Part shown: in pieces, positions 42,155 to 49,665 of the stretch
Numbering within the stretch: the stretch's first letter is position 1
Layout: each line of letters opens with the position of its first letter
Source: Deltaproteobacteria bacterium
GTDB taxonomy: Bacteria > Myxococcota_C > UBA6777
Reading direction: 5' to 3'
DNA length: 64,000 nucleotides
Assembly (NCBI GenBank): GCA_002731275.1
Contig: PCBK01000070.1
Location: 88,814-152,813, forward strand
Translations under genes and position numbers: made by a program
The notes under the pieces: generated by a model
What the model was told of the DNA's origin: nothing
Databases searched by the model: none
The model's input: the letters and a program-made list of their open reading frames with translations, nothing else

Positions 42155-43741
42155 ATGTCCACTTGGGGCCTTTCCCTAGATTTACTGTATCCATTTACGA
42201 TGAACAACTCCGTTTTCTTTGCGGCCTTGAGCGCCCAGAAGATCATCGGCGCTGCGATCTTGAGCTTATTGCTCCTTTTCATCGTCTTCTTAATGCTTCG
42301 TTCGATTGGGATTGATAGCAAGACTCCACCGTCTATGATCATCCGTAAGATCAAGCTCTTTTTCCGCTCCGTTTATGCCCCCATTACATTCGGCAAAAAG
42401 CTGGAAAAAGCTGAAGCTCTCGAAGACAAACAGAATATGGCGGCGGCACTAGAGATCTACATCTCGGCGTTTGACTTTGATGGGATGTTGAGCACCAACG
42501 CAAAAATTGCGATTATCAACGATACCATTCTCGAAAAAATTGAAGAGATCTGTGACCGCACTGGATATACCTATCCTGTCGAGCGTATCAATCGTTTTCG
42601 TGAAGATATCTACGATTACTTCCTCGTCAGACAAAAGTATATCTCCCCCATGGATTACGATGGTACACCACTCCACCGTGCTGAAAATGAGAACCGATTC
42701 AAGGATGAGATTGGTCTCGCCCAAGAACGCGCTCTCACAGACGGTTTTGAGCAATTTTTGACGGGCTTGGTGAAAAAAATCCAAAAACACACCAAAAGCA
42801 GTGGTGTTGTGATCTTGCCTCGTGGTCAAAAACACAAGGCCGATCCTGGCGAGGTGCAAAGCGAAATGATGCCCATCGAAGCGCCGATGAGCACATTCAA
42901 CAATGTCGAGGAAGAGAGCATCGCACCTCCTCCTGCACAAGAGGAAGAGATCGCCGATCCTTTCGCAGGTATGTCTACTGACTCTGGATTTGGAGAGAGT
43001 GCACAAGGCAATCCCTTCGCTGTAGAAGATCCAAAAGATCCATTCAACGAAGCGACTGGAACCATCAACCGTCTGCCTGGTGCTGAGGATGATCTTGCCC
43101 AAGCTGACAGTGCCTTTGGAAGCCTCCTCAGCAAAAAAGAAGAACCCATCCCTGCACCCCCTCAACCCGCAGGAATGCCCCAACCTACAGGCGGCTTCCC
43201 CGGCTTTGGAAATCCACAGCCTCCCGCACCAGCGCAAGGCGGATTTCCTCAACCTACAGGTGGTTTCCCTGGCTTTGGAAATCAACAAGCGCCAGCGCCG
43301 ACACCTCCACCCACTGGAATGCCCCAACCTACAGGCGGTTTCCCTGGCTTTGGTCAGCAACCACCCGCACCAGCGCAAGGTGGATTCCCCCAACAAACAC
43401 CTCCTCCACAAGCGGGATTTCCCCAACCTACAGGCGGTTTCCCTGGCTTCGGTCAACAGCCTCCTGCTCCAACGCCTCCTCCAGCACAAGGCGGATTCCC
43501 CCAACCTACAGGTGGGTTTCCCGGCCTTGGTCAGCAACCACCTGCACCAGCACAGGGCGGATTTCCCCAACAAACACCTCCTCCACAAGGTGGATTTCCT
43601 CAACCCACAGGTGGCTTCCCTGGCTTTGGTCAACAGCAACCTCCTGCACAACAAGGCGGATTTCCCCAACCCACAGGTGGCTTCCCTGGACTTGGAAACC
43701 CACAAGCTCCGAATCCTTGGGGCGATAACAACAAAAAATAA
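42155..43741 (+). CDS. Membrane protein with Pro/Gly-rich PTGGFPGFG repeats
   Basis: ATG 42155 has GAGG 6 nt upstream; ATG 42200 is a less supported alternative and 42080 would overlap non-conserved sequence. After a hydrophobic N-terminal helix (AAILSLLLLFIVFLMLRS) comes a globular helical domain (about 55-200, including KAEALEDKQNMAAALEIY and YPVERINRFREDIYDYF). An acidic linker follows. The C-terminal 190 residues hold seven copies of PTGGFPGFG or PTGGFPGLG separated by QQPPAPAQGG-type spacers, a collagen-like low-complexity tail. Function unknown. The tail is likely disordered and sticky and may bind a surface or a partner protein (inference). Confidence 0.8.
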   Translation: MSTWGLSLDLLYPFTMNNSVFFAALSAQKIIGAAILSLLLLFIVFLMLRSIGIDSKTPPSMIIRKIKLFFRSVYAPITFGKKLEKAEALEDKQNMAAALEIYISAFDFDGMLSTNAKIAIINDTILEKIEEICDRTGYTYPVERINRFREDIYDYFLVRQKYISPMDYDGTPLHRAENENRFKDEIGLAQERALTDGFEQFLTGLVKKIQKHTKSSGVVILPRGQKHKADPGEVQSEMMPIEAPMSTFNNVEEESIAPPPAQEEEIADPFAGMSTDSGFGESAQGNPFAVEDPKDPFNEATGTINRLPGAEDDLAQADSAFGSLLSKKEEPIPAPPQPAGMPQPTGGFPGFGNPQPPAPAQGGFPQPTGGFPGFGNQQAPAPTPPPTGMPQPTGGFPGFGQQPPAPAQGGFPQQTPPPQAGFPQPTGGFPGFGQQPPAPTPPPAQGGFPQPTGGFPGLGQQPPAPAQGGFPQQTPPPQGGFPQPTGGFPGFGQQQPPAQQGGFPQPTGGFPGLGNPQAPNPWGDNNKK

Positions 43742-43840
43742 ACTCCCTCTTCTCCTCTCCTCTTCCTCTACAAATCAATCCCCCACTTCGTGCATCACAA
43801 ACAGTTCTCCTGCAAGGAGTCACTGATCGATACCGAACTA

Positions 43841-43893
43841 TCTATCCATACCGGACGAGTGATTCTCTCTATCTATACCGGACGAATGATTCT
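43841..43893 (+). repeat. Two 26-bp imperfect direct repeats, period 27
   Basis: TCTATCCATACCGGACGAGT (start of copy 1, 43841-43866) and TCTATCTATACCGGACGAAT (copy 2, 43868-43893) continue with GATTCT. A shorter relative (TCGATACCGAACTATC) precedes them. They lie in the 220-bp gap between convergent genes. Confidence 0.6.
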
Positions 43894-43964
43894 TTCTTTG
43901 GTAGGAAGAGCGCGCGAAGACTGGTGTGGATTTTACTTGTAAGGAGAGGGGAGAATGGAGAGGC

Positions 43965-45221
43965 TTACGATTCGGCAACGCGCTGGATTTTGGCGCCGAG
44001 GGGCTGGAGCTTCTCTTCAATACGTTCATAACCTCTGTCGAGGTGGTAAATTCGACGAATCTCAGTGACACCTCTCGATACAAGACCTGCGAGGACAAGG
44101 CAGGCACTCGCGCGGAGATCTGTGGCCATGACAGGTGCGCCTTCGAGACGCTCTTTTCCTCGGATAACCGCCATAGAACCTTCACAGATGATGTCTGCGC
44201 CCATTCTACGAAGCTCTGAGACGTGCATGAAGCGGTTTTCGAAGACCGTCTCGGAGATCGCCGAGCGACCATCTGCAACAGACATCAACGCCATCATTTG
44301 AGCCTGCATGTCTGTGGGAAAACCTGGGTGCGGTTGTGTACGGATGTCGATGGGTTGGATGGGACCTTCCATTTTGACGAGCACATCGTTGCCTTGGATT
44401 GTCAATTGTGCGCCTGTCGCTCGAAATCGTTCGAGGACGGCTTTCATCCCATCGACAGGACAGTTTTTGACGAGAACTTCACCTTTTGTGATGATGCCCG
44501 CAGCGATGAATGTACCGGCTTCGATACGGTCGGACATGACAGAGTATCGGGTTGGCTTGAGCTCTTCAACGCCCTCAATCACAATCAGATCGGAACCTGC
44601 GCCTGAGATGTTCCCACCCATCGCGTTGATGAAGTTTGCGAGATCGACGATCTCTGGTTCACGTGCTGCGTTTTCCAGGATTGTACGACCCTTACAAAGG
44701 GCTGCAGCCATGATGAGGTTCTCTGTCCCACCGACAGTTGGATAATCGAATCTGTACGAAGCTCCTGTGAGTTGTTCACAAGTTGCTTCGATGTATCCAC
44801 CTTTCAGATCGATGTTCGCACCGAGCGCTTCAAGCCCCCTCAAGTGAAGGTCAATAGGACGTGCGCCGATGGCGCATCCACCAGGGAGAGAGACCTTGGC
44901 CTTATTGTATCGAGCGAGTAAGGGGCCGAGCACGAGAACGGAAGCACGCATCTTTCGGACGAGTTCGTAATCTGCTTCAAATTTTTCGAGCGCGCTGGTG
45001 TCAATGTGCACTGTGCGGTTTTCAAAGTGGGTTGAGGCGCCCATCGACTCCAACAGCTGACACATTGTACGGACGTCTCGGAGGTTTGGGACATTGTCTA
45101 TGATCGTCTCTCCACGTGTCAGCAACGCCGCACACATGAGTGGAAGGACTGCGTTTTTTGCGCCGTTGACTTCGACCTCGCCTTCGAGTCGATTGCCACC
45201 AAATACGATGAATTTGTCCAC
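43965..45221 (-). CDS. murA: UDP-N-acetylglucosamine 1-carboxyvinyltransferase
   Basis: MurA transfers enolpyruvate from PEP to UDP-GlcNAc, the first committed step of peptidoglycan synthesis. The start is GTG 45221 (DKFIVFGGNRLEGEVEVNGA), with AGGAG 7 nt upstream, giving 418 residues; the open frame runs further to 45302 but only adds tandem repeats shared with the tatC end. The active-site Cys is in SLPGGCAIGARPIDLHL. Other blocks are NGAKNAVLPLMCA and TPHPGFPTDMQ-type (QPHPGFPTDMQAQ). The start lies 1 bp after the tatC stop, so the genes are co-transcribed. Confidence 0.97.
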   Translation of the reverse strand: MDKFIVFGGNRLEGEVEVNGAKNAVLPLMCAALLTRGETIIDNVPNLRDVRTMCQLLESMGASTHFENRTVHIDTSALEKFEADYELVRKMRASVLVLGPLLARYNKAKVSLPGGCAIGARPIDLHLRGLEALGANIDLKGGYIEATCEQLTGASYRFDYPTVGGTENLIMAAALCKGRTILENAAREPEIVDLANFINAMGGNISGAGSDLIVIEGVEELKPTRYSVMSDRIEAGTFIAAGIITKGEVLVKNCPVDGMKAVLERFRATGAQLTIQGNDVLVKMEGPIQPIDIRTQPHPGFPTDMQAQMMALMSVADGRSAISETVFENRFMHVSELRRMGADIICEGSMAVIRGKERLEGAPVMATDLRASACLVLAGLVSRGVTEIRRIYHLDRGYERIEEKLQPLGAKIQRVAES

Positions 45222-45222
45222 C

Positions 45223-46953
45223 TTACTTCTCCTCTGATGGGGGTGTTGAATCATCTTCCGATTCGGGTGTCGAATCATCTTCCGATTCGGGTGTCGAATC
45301 ATTTTTCGATTCGGGTGTTGTTGTGTCGTCTCCGTCGTCTCCGTCGGAGGAGGGTTTTTCTTTGACAGGTGCAGGTGTTTGGGAGGGAGGTGTCACTTCC
45401 TCTTCTTCCTCATCTTTTTCTGGAAGCTCAAATGCTTCCCTTCGACCGACTGTCTCCTCGGCGGGGGGCCGGATCACAGGCATCTTGTGGCGCTGTTTGA
45501 TGGGTTCGTCCTGGGGAGGCTCTTCCACCACTTCCGTCGTCGTGTCTTCTGATACCACAGTGGGTTCTTCTGTCGGCGCTTGTGGCTCTTCCACTGCTTC
45601 TTCTTTTGGAGGAGTCTCTTGAGCACTCTCGATGGCATCGGGGACTTCTGTCGGTCCGATGTGGTACGCGCGATCACCTGTGAAGTGAAGCGGTTCAACC
45701 TCATCGTAAGGACCATCTGTGCCATCCGATGGTGTCGTTGGAGGTGTACCGCCATCAGGTGGATCGTCATCATCGTCATCGTCATCGTCGTCATCAGGCG
45801 GAACGGCGAGCAGGGGGACGTGATCTTTGAGCAACACTCGCGACGCAAAGAGTCCGATCTCGTAAAGGACGTACATGGGGATGGCCATCATCATCAAGTT
45901 GATGGGGTCACCTGTCGGTGTGAGGACTGCGGAGATCGCGAGAATCGCGACAAAGGCATGACGCCGATACCGCGCAAGTAACTCAGGTGTGACAAGGCCG
46001 ACAAAGATCAACAGGAAGATCACAAGCGGTGTTTGGAAAACGACACCAAAGCCCAGCAGAAACCAGGAGGAGACGTTGAGATAAGCCTGAAGTGTCAGGA
46101 TCGGTTTGAGGCCCAATCCTCCTGCTTTTCCGGGGACTGGGAGCAGGATCCGAAGCTGTGATGGTGCTTGGTTTGGGCCATGACGGAATGTCAGATGAAT
46201 TTCGTGCTTCTTTTGTAGATCTTGCAACAGTTTTTGGGGCTGTTGGATGTATTTGGGAGGGAGCGCAAGTGTCCAGCGGACGACGCCTTTCGGTTTCCGT
46301 TTGGCGTTCATGTCAAACGACAGGACGCCTGGAGGTTTGGCTGGGGCGAGTGTTTTTGTCGGTTTGGTCGACTTGCTGAGCTTGGTCGATTTACTAGGCT
46401 TGGTGGGTTTGCTGGTGGGGGGGGCTGTTTGTTTGGCTTTGCTCGCGGGATGCCATTCAAAGACCAATCCGCTACGCTTGGGGGCTTTGGGAGCTGGCTG
46501 TAGTTTTTGTGGGTTGGCGTAGATGAGCAAAAATCTGTAGGCTGTGGGGACCGCGAGATAATACGCAAAAGACGACCCCGTAAGGAAGAGAAGGCTCGCG
46601 GAGAGAATGATGGGGCGGACGAGTTTTCGTTCTTTCTCGAAGAGACCTGGCGCAATAAAGAGCCAAAGCTGCCAGAACCAAAAGGGAAAGGCGAAAAAGA
46701 TACCAGCAAAGAGTGCAATTTTGAACGATTGAAAGAGCGGCTCTGTGATGCTTGTAAAGTGAAGCTCTGGTCGGATCGTCATGCCCTGTGTGGCCATCTC
46801 AAGTGGCCCCATCATGAAGGCGATGATTTCTCTCGCAAAGGTAAAAGAAAGAGCCGCAAAGACGACAACCGCAACAACACTCCAGAGGAGTCGCACACGC
46901 AGTTCTTGTAGGTGTTCCAAAAAGGACATTTCACCATCTGCATTTTGATTCAT
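45223..46953 (-). CDS. tatC: Sec-independent translocase TatC with large periplasmic insertion and acidic tail
   Basis: TatC is the signal-peptide receptor of the twin-arginine export system. ATG 46953 follows AGGAAGG; an upstream start at 46968 overlaps it. The N-terminus FLEHLQELRVRL, the TM block FPFWFWQLWLFIAPGLFEKER and the later LTPTGDPINLMMMAIPMYVLYE are secure. Two things are odd. Between the third helix (AYYLAVPTAYRFLLIY) and the fourth (SWFLLGFGVVFQTPLVIF), the loop of usually about 15 residues is about 135 long (146-283), with KPTKPSKSTK repeats and a small folded-looking part. After the last helix, about 190 acidic residues follow, with a run of 11 Asp and PESEDDST repeats. Together 576 residues, twice the usual 240-260. 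Confidence 0.93.
   Translation of the reverse strand: MNQNADGEMSFLEHLQELRVRLLWSVVAVVVFAALSFTFAREIIAFMMGPLEMATQGMTIRPELHFTSITEPLFQSFKIALFAGIFFAFPFWFWQLWLFIAPGLFEKERKLVRPIILSASLLFLTGSSFAYYLAVPTAYRFLLIYANPQKLQPAPKAPKRSGLVFEWHPASKAKQTAPPTSKPTKPSKSTKLSKSTKPTKTLAPAKPPGVLSFDMNAKRKPKGVVRWTLALPPKYIQQPQKLLQDLQKKHEIHLTFRHGPNQAPSQLRILLPVPGKAGGLGLKPILTLQAYLNVSSWFLLGFGVVFQTPLVIFLLIFVGLVTPELLARYRRHAFVAILAISAVLTPTGDPINLMMMAIPMYVLYEIGLFASRVLLKDHVPLLAVPPDDDDDDDDDDDPPDGGTPPTTPSDGTDGPYDEVEPLHFTGDRAYHIGPTEVPDAIESAQETPPKEEAVEEPQAPTEEPTVVSEDTTTEVVEEPPQDEPIKQRHKMPVIRPPAEETVGRREAFELPEKDEEEEEVTPPSQTPAPVKEKPSSDGDDGDDTTTPESKNDSTPESEDDSTPESEDDSTPPSEEK
45243..45314 (-). repeat. Three tandem 24-bp repeats within the tatC 3' end
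   Basis: Units at 45243-45266, 45267-45290 and 45291-45314 differ at few bases (GTGTCGAATCATCTTCCGAT is the first part of unit 2). In frame they encode PESEDDST repeats of the TatC tail. On the other frame they extend the open frame in front of murA, which is why the longer murA start is misleading. Confidence 0.9.
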
Positions 46954-47056
46954 TTGCCTTCCTAACAACGCGCTTGCTTCCTTTCATTTGGATGGGCAGG
47001 GACCTGTGAGATCGGTGAGTCAGCGATAGAGGTCATGTTGATGGATGTGGAGGTGT

Positions 47057-47482
47057 TTATGCTGTCGACGACGATTTGTCAGGGGCTGGGACGGGGGTGT
47101 CTTCTGCGACTTGCGCCGTGGCCTCTGGCGTGCCCTCTACAGAGGACTCGTTGTCGGATGAGATGGGCTCTCCGGGAGATTCGTCATCATGCTCTGCTGT
47201 TGTCATCAGAGGATGTTCGATACTCTGTTGCAGCTCAGCAGCGGTGTCGTGTAATTCTTGCTCGATGGGATCGAGGGAGCTTTTGAACTCTTCTTTGAGG
47301 CGGTTGAGTTCTTCTTTTTCGATCTCAAAGTCAATGGCGTCTTTGACCTCTTGGGTGGTTTTTCTGACTTCCCGGATGGCTTTTCCAAAGAATCTTGCGA
47401 ATTCAGGTAATTTTTGTGGTCCAAGCAACAAGAGTGCTGCGAGGACCACAATGGCCATCTCCCATCCTCCTAGGTTGAGCAT
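47057..47482 (-). CDS. tatB: Twin-arginine translocase subunit TatB/TatA type
   Basis: A single N-terminal helix (EMAIVVLAALLLLGPQKLPEF) is followed by the amphipathic helix with FGKAIREVRKTTQEVK. The Pro-x-Phe hinge and GP motif fit TatB/TatA. The 141-residue length and the negatively charged C-terminal tail (SSDNESSVEGTPEATAQ) fit TatB better than TatA. It lies 103 bp upstream of tatC on the same strand. Its acidic tail parallels the acidic tail of TatC. Confidence 0.9.
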   Translation of the reverse strand: MLNLGGWEMAIVVLAALLLLGPQKLPEFARFFGKAIREVRKTTQEVKDAIDFEIEKEELNRLKEEFKSSLDPIEQELHDTAAELQQSIEHPLMTTAEHDDESPGEPISSDNESSVEGTPEATAQVAEDTPVPAPDKSSSTA

Positions 47483-47503
47483 GTTTTTGTCCTCATAGCT
47501 GAT

Positions 47504-48211
47504 TTACGTGGAGTGAGCGTCTTGATCGCCAAAACGCAAACCATCGAAGATTAAAGAGATAAGTGAAGGGGCGAGTAGCTCAAATTCGCCGACATCTTCA
47601 TCTCGCAAAAAGCCAAACAAGATGCGCTCGAGCGCACCGATGACTGCGAGTGTACTGACCCTCGGATCAAAGGGACGTAAAAGTCCATGAACTTCTGCTG
47701 CGTTTGTGAGCGCGTTGGCACCTTTTGTGATAGAGACTGCGAGCGCTCCGATTGCCTTTCGTGCGCCATGAGCGGGGGCACGGTTTTCCTGAAGGTACAG
47801 CAAGATCAATTGTCTGTTTTCGAAGAAGATGTCATTCAGACGAATCGCAAACTCCTGGTATGCGAAGAGCAGGCCTGGAAGCTCGCTGGCCTCTTTGACT
47901 GCTTGTGCGCATGTGTTGAAGTTGTCTTCAAGGGCCTCTTGTAGTGGGGCGAAGAGCGTCTCGACGAGTTCTTCTTTATCTTTAAAGTAGCGGTAGAAGC
48001 TGCCTTTGGCAATCCCTGCTTGTTCGACAATTTGATCGATGGTCACACTCTCAGTGCCATGTTCAAGGAAGAGCGCGAGACCTGCTTCGCAAAGCTCACG
48101 TGTCCGCCTACGGCGGTTTTGGTCTCGCTTTCCTCCAACCGGGCCAGGGCGCTCGCTCGGCACATGTCGTGGCTTGGGCCCTGTTGCTTTATCTTCCAGC
48201 TCTTTATCCAT
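47504..48211 (-). CDS. TetR/AcrR-family transcriptional regulator
   Basis: The N-terminal 38 residues are a basic/proline-rich leader. The TetR helix-turn-helix follows at about 38-85: AGLALFLEHGTESVTIDQIV, then EQAGIAKGSFYRYFKDKEEL. The C-terminal ligand domain (90-235) is helical and not recognisable. AAAGGA stands 9 nt ahead of the start. It lies directly upstream of the tat-murA genes in the same direction, so it may be the promoter-proximal gene of that unit. Ligand unknown. Confidence 0.92.
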   Translation of the reverse strand: MDKELEDKATGPKPRHVPSERPGPVGGKRDQNRRRRTRELCEAGLALFLEHGTESVTIDQIVEQAGIAKGSFYRYFKDKEELVETLFAPLQEALEDNFNTCAQAVKEASELPGLLFAYQEFAIRLNDIFFENRQLILLYLQENRAPAHGARKAIGALAVSITKGANALTNAAEVHGLLRPFDPRVSTLAVIGALERILFGFLRDEDVGEFELLAPSLISLIFDGLRFGDQDAHST

Positions 48212-48612
48212 CAGAACATGTCCTTTTTGGTCTTTGAGCGGTTATTTCGTTTCTCTCCTTGCATACCATACTGCAGACCATCGCACAAATAGGGTGCTCT
48301 GGTTCATCAGGCTATATAATGTTTACCACAATACGCATCAACGCAAGTGTGTTGTGAAAAAAATTGCCTGACCATCCACGTAAAATTGTGTCCATGTTAT
48401 CCTTTTAAATGGTTCATGTGTTGTATGTGAGAAGTTCCTGTATCTTTCTCTCGAAATCTTTGTGAAGGAGGCTTCATCAACGCTGTTGTGCTTGACAGGC
48501 ATGGGACTTTGACGGTACACCAAATGCTGGGTGTGTGGGTCCATTGCCATACATCATATCCACATTTCGAAGTGGAGTCTGGTCGGTATCTTCGTGCAGG
48601 GAGGCTTGATTG
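48212..48612. other. Divergent regulatory region between the TetR gene and the deacetylase gene
   Basis: No gene is seen. TATAAT at 48315-48320 (plus strand) is a perfect -10 box but has no matching -35 at 16-18 bp. GGGAGG (48599-48604) is the deacetylase ribosome binding site. The region is the obvious place for a TetR operator, but no convincing long dyad was found. Confidence 0.45.
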
Positions 48613-49659
48613 ATGACTAGGAAAGTTGGGGTTTGTTGGGATGCTGCTTTTCAGGCTCATAGCGCTGGCGTTGGGCATCCTGAGCGTGCTGAGAGATTAA
48701 ACTCCATTCGAGAGATACTCGACGCAGACGGGACGTGGGAGAGGTTGATCCAAGTCCCAACGAGACGAGCCACAAAAGAGGAGCTTGAGCGCTGTCACGC
48801 AAGAGCACACGTCGAGCAGGTCATCTCGGTAGAGGGCAAAAGTCACATGTTTGACGCCGATACGCACGCTTCTCCTGGGACAACAGAGGCCGCTTTACTC
48901 GCCGCTGGCGGAGGGATTGAGCTCGTCAACAAGGTACTTGATGGCGAACTTTCACAAGGATTCGCGCTCGTGCGACCTCCCGGTCATCACGCAGAACACG
49001 ACCGAGCGATGGGGTTTTGTTACTTCAACAACATCGCAGTGGCTGCGCGCGCCGCGATGCAAAGAGACGATGTCCAACGGATTCTCTTGATCGATTGGGA
49101 TGTCCATCATGGAAATGGCACACAACACCAATTCGATGAAGAAAAAGAGTTCTTATGTATCTCCTTACATCAATACCCTTTTTACCCAGGGACCGGAAGG
49201 CTTCGTGATATTGGTCTCGGTGAAGGAAAGGGCTACAACATCAATGTCCCCTTTGGTCATGGAACGGGGGATCATGAGTTTGCGTTGTTTTTTGAACAGA
49301 TGATCGTCCCCGTTGCACGGCAATTTCAACCTGATCTGATCCTCCTCTCTGCGGGGTATGATGCACACCAGCGTGATCCTCTCGGTGGCATGAAGGTTTC
49401 AACAGAGGGTTTTGCACACATGTCTCATGTCTTGTGTGAACTTGCTGATGAAGTCTGTGGTGGCAAGCTCGTTGCATTTTTGGAGGGAGGTTACGACTTA
49501 CAAGGTGTTGGGCAAGGAGCAGCGACGACGTTGAAAACGATGCTTGGAGATACGCTAGAGCGCTCTGGCGATATATCCAAGGTCAACGCTCCCTCATTGC
49601 ATTTGTTCAATGAGTTACAAGAGACTTTTGCGCCGTACTGGAAGCTCAAACGTGTGTAA
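48613..49659 (+). CDS. Histone deacetylase superfamily enzyme (class II/HDAH-like)
   Basis: This Zn-dependent amidohydrolase family removes acyl groups from lysine side chains, polyamines or acetoin-linked proteins in bacteria. All catalytic features are present: the tandem His in RPPGHHAEHDRAMGFCYFNN (about 125), zinc ligands in LIDWDVHHGNGTQ and SAGYDAHQRDPLGG, and the transition-state Tyr in LEGGYDLQG. The 348-residue length and the block order fit bacterial class II HDAC-like proteins. ATG 48613 follows GGGAGG. Its stop is only 6 bp before the next gene, so the two are probably co-transcribed. Confidence 0.94.
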   Translation: MTRKVGVCWDAAFQAHSAGVGHPERAERLNSIREILDADGTWERLIQVPTRRATKEELERCHARAHVEQVISVEGKSHMFDADTHASPGTTEAALLAAGGGIELVNKVLDGELSQGFALVRPPGHHAEHDRAMGFCYFNNIAVAARAAMQRDDVQRILLIDWDVHHGNGTQHQFDEEKEFLCISLHQYPFYPGTGRLRDIGLGEGKGYNINVPFGHGTGDHEFALFFEQMIVPVARQFQPDLILLSAGYDAHQRDPLGGMKVSTEGFAHMSHVLCELADEVCGGKLVAFLEGGYDLQGVGQGAATTLKTMLGDTLERSGDISKVNAPSLHLFNELQETFAPYWKLKRV

Positions 49660-49665
49660 TTACTA

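Noticed and set aside
42449..43705. Minus-strand open frame opposite the PTGGFPG repeats
   Set aside because: Arg/Leu/Trp/Cys repeats are the antisense of the Pro/Gly codons. There is no start site, and the plus-strand protein has a membrane anchor.
45222..45302. Longer murA start within the tatC end
   Set aside because: The added residues are the other-frame reading of the tatC 24-bp tandem repeats; the GTG start has a good ribosome binding site.
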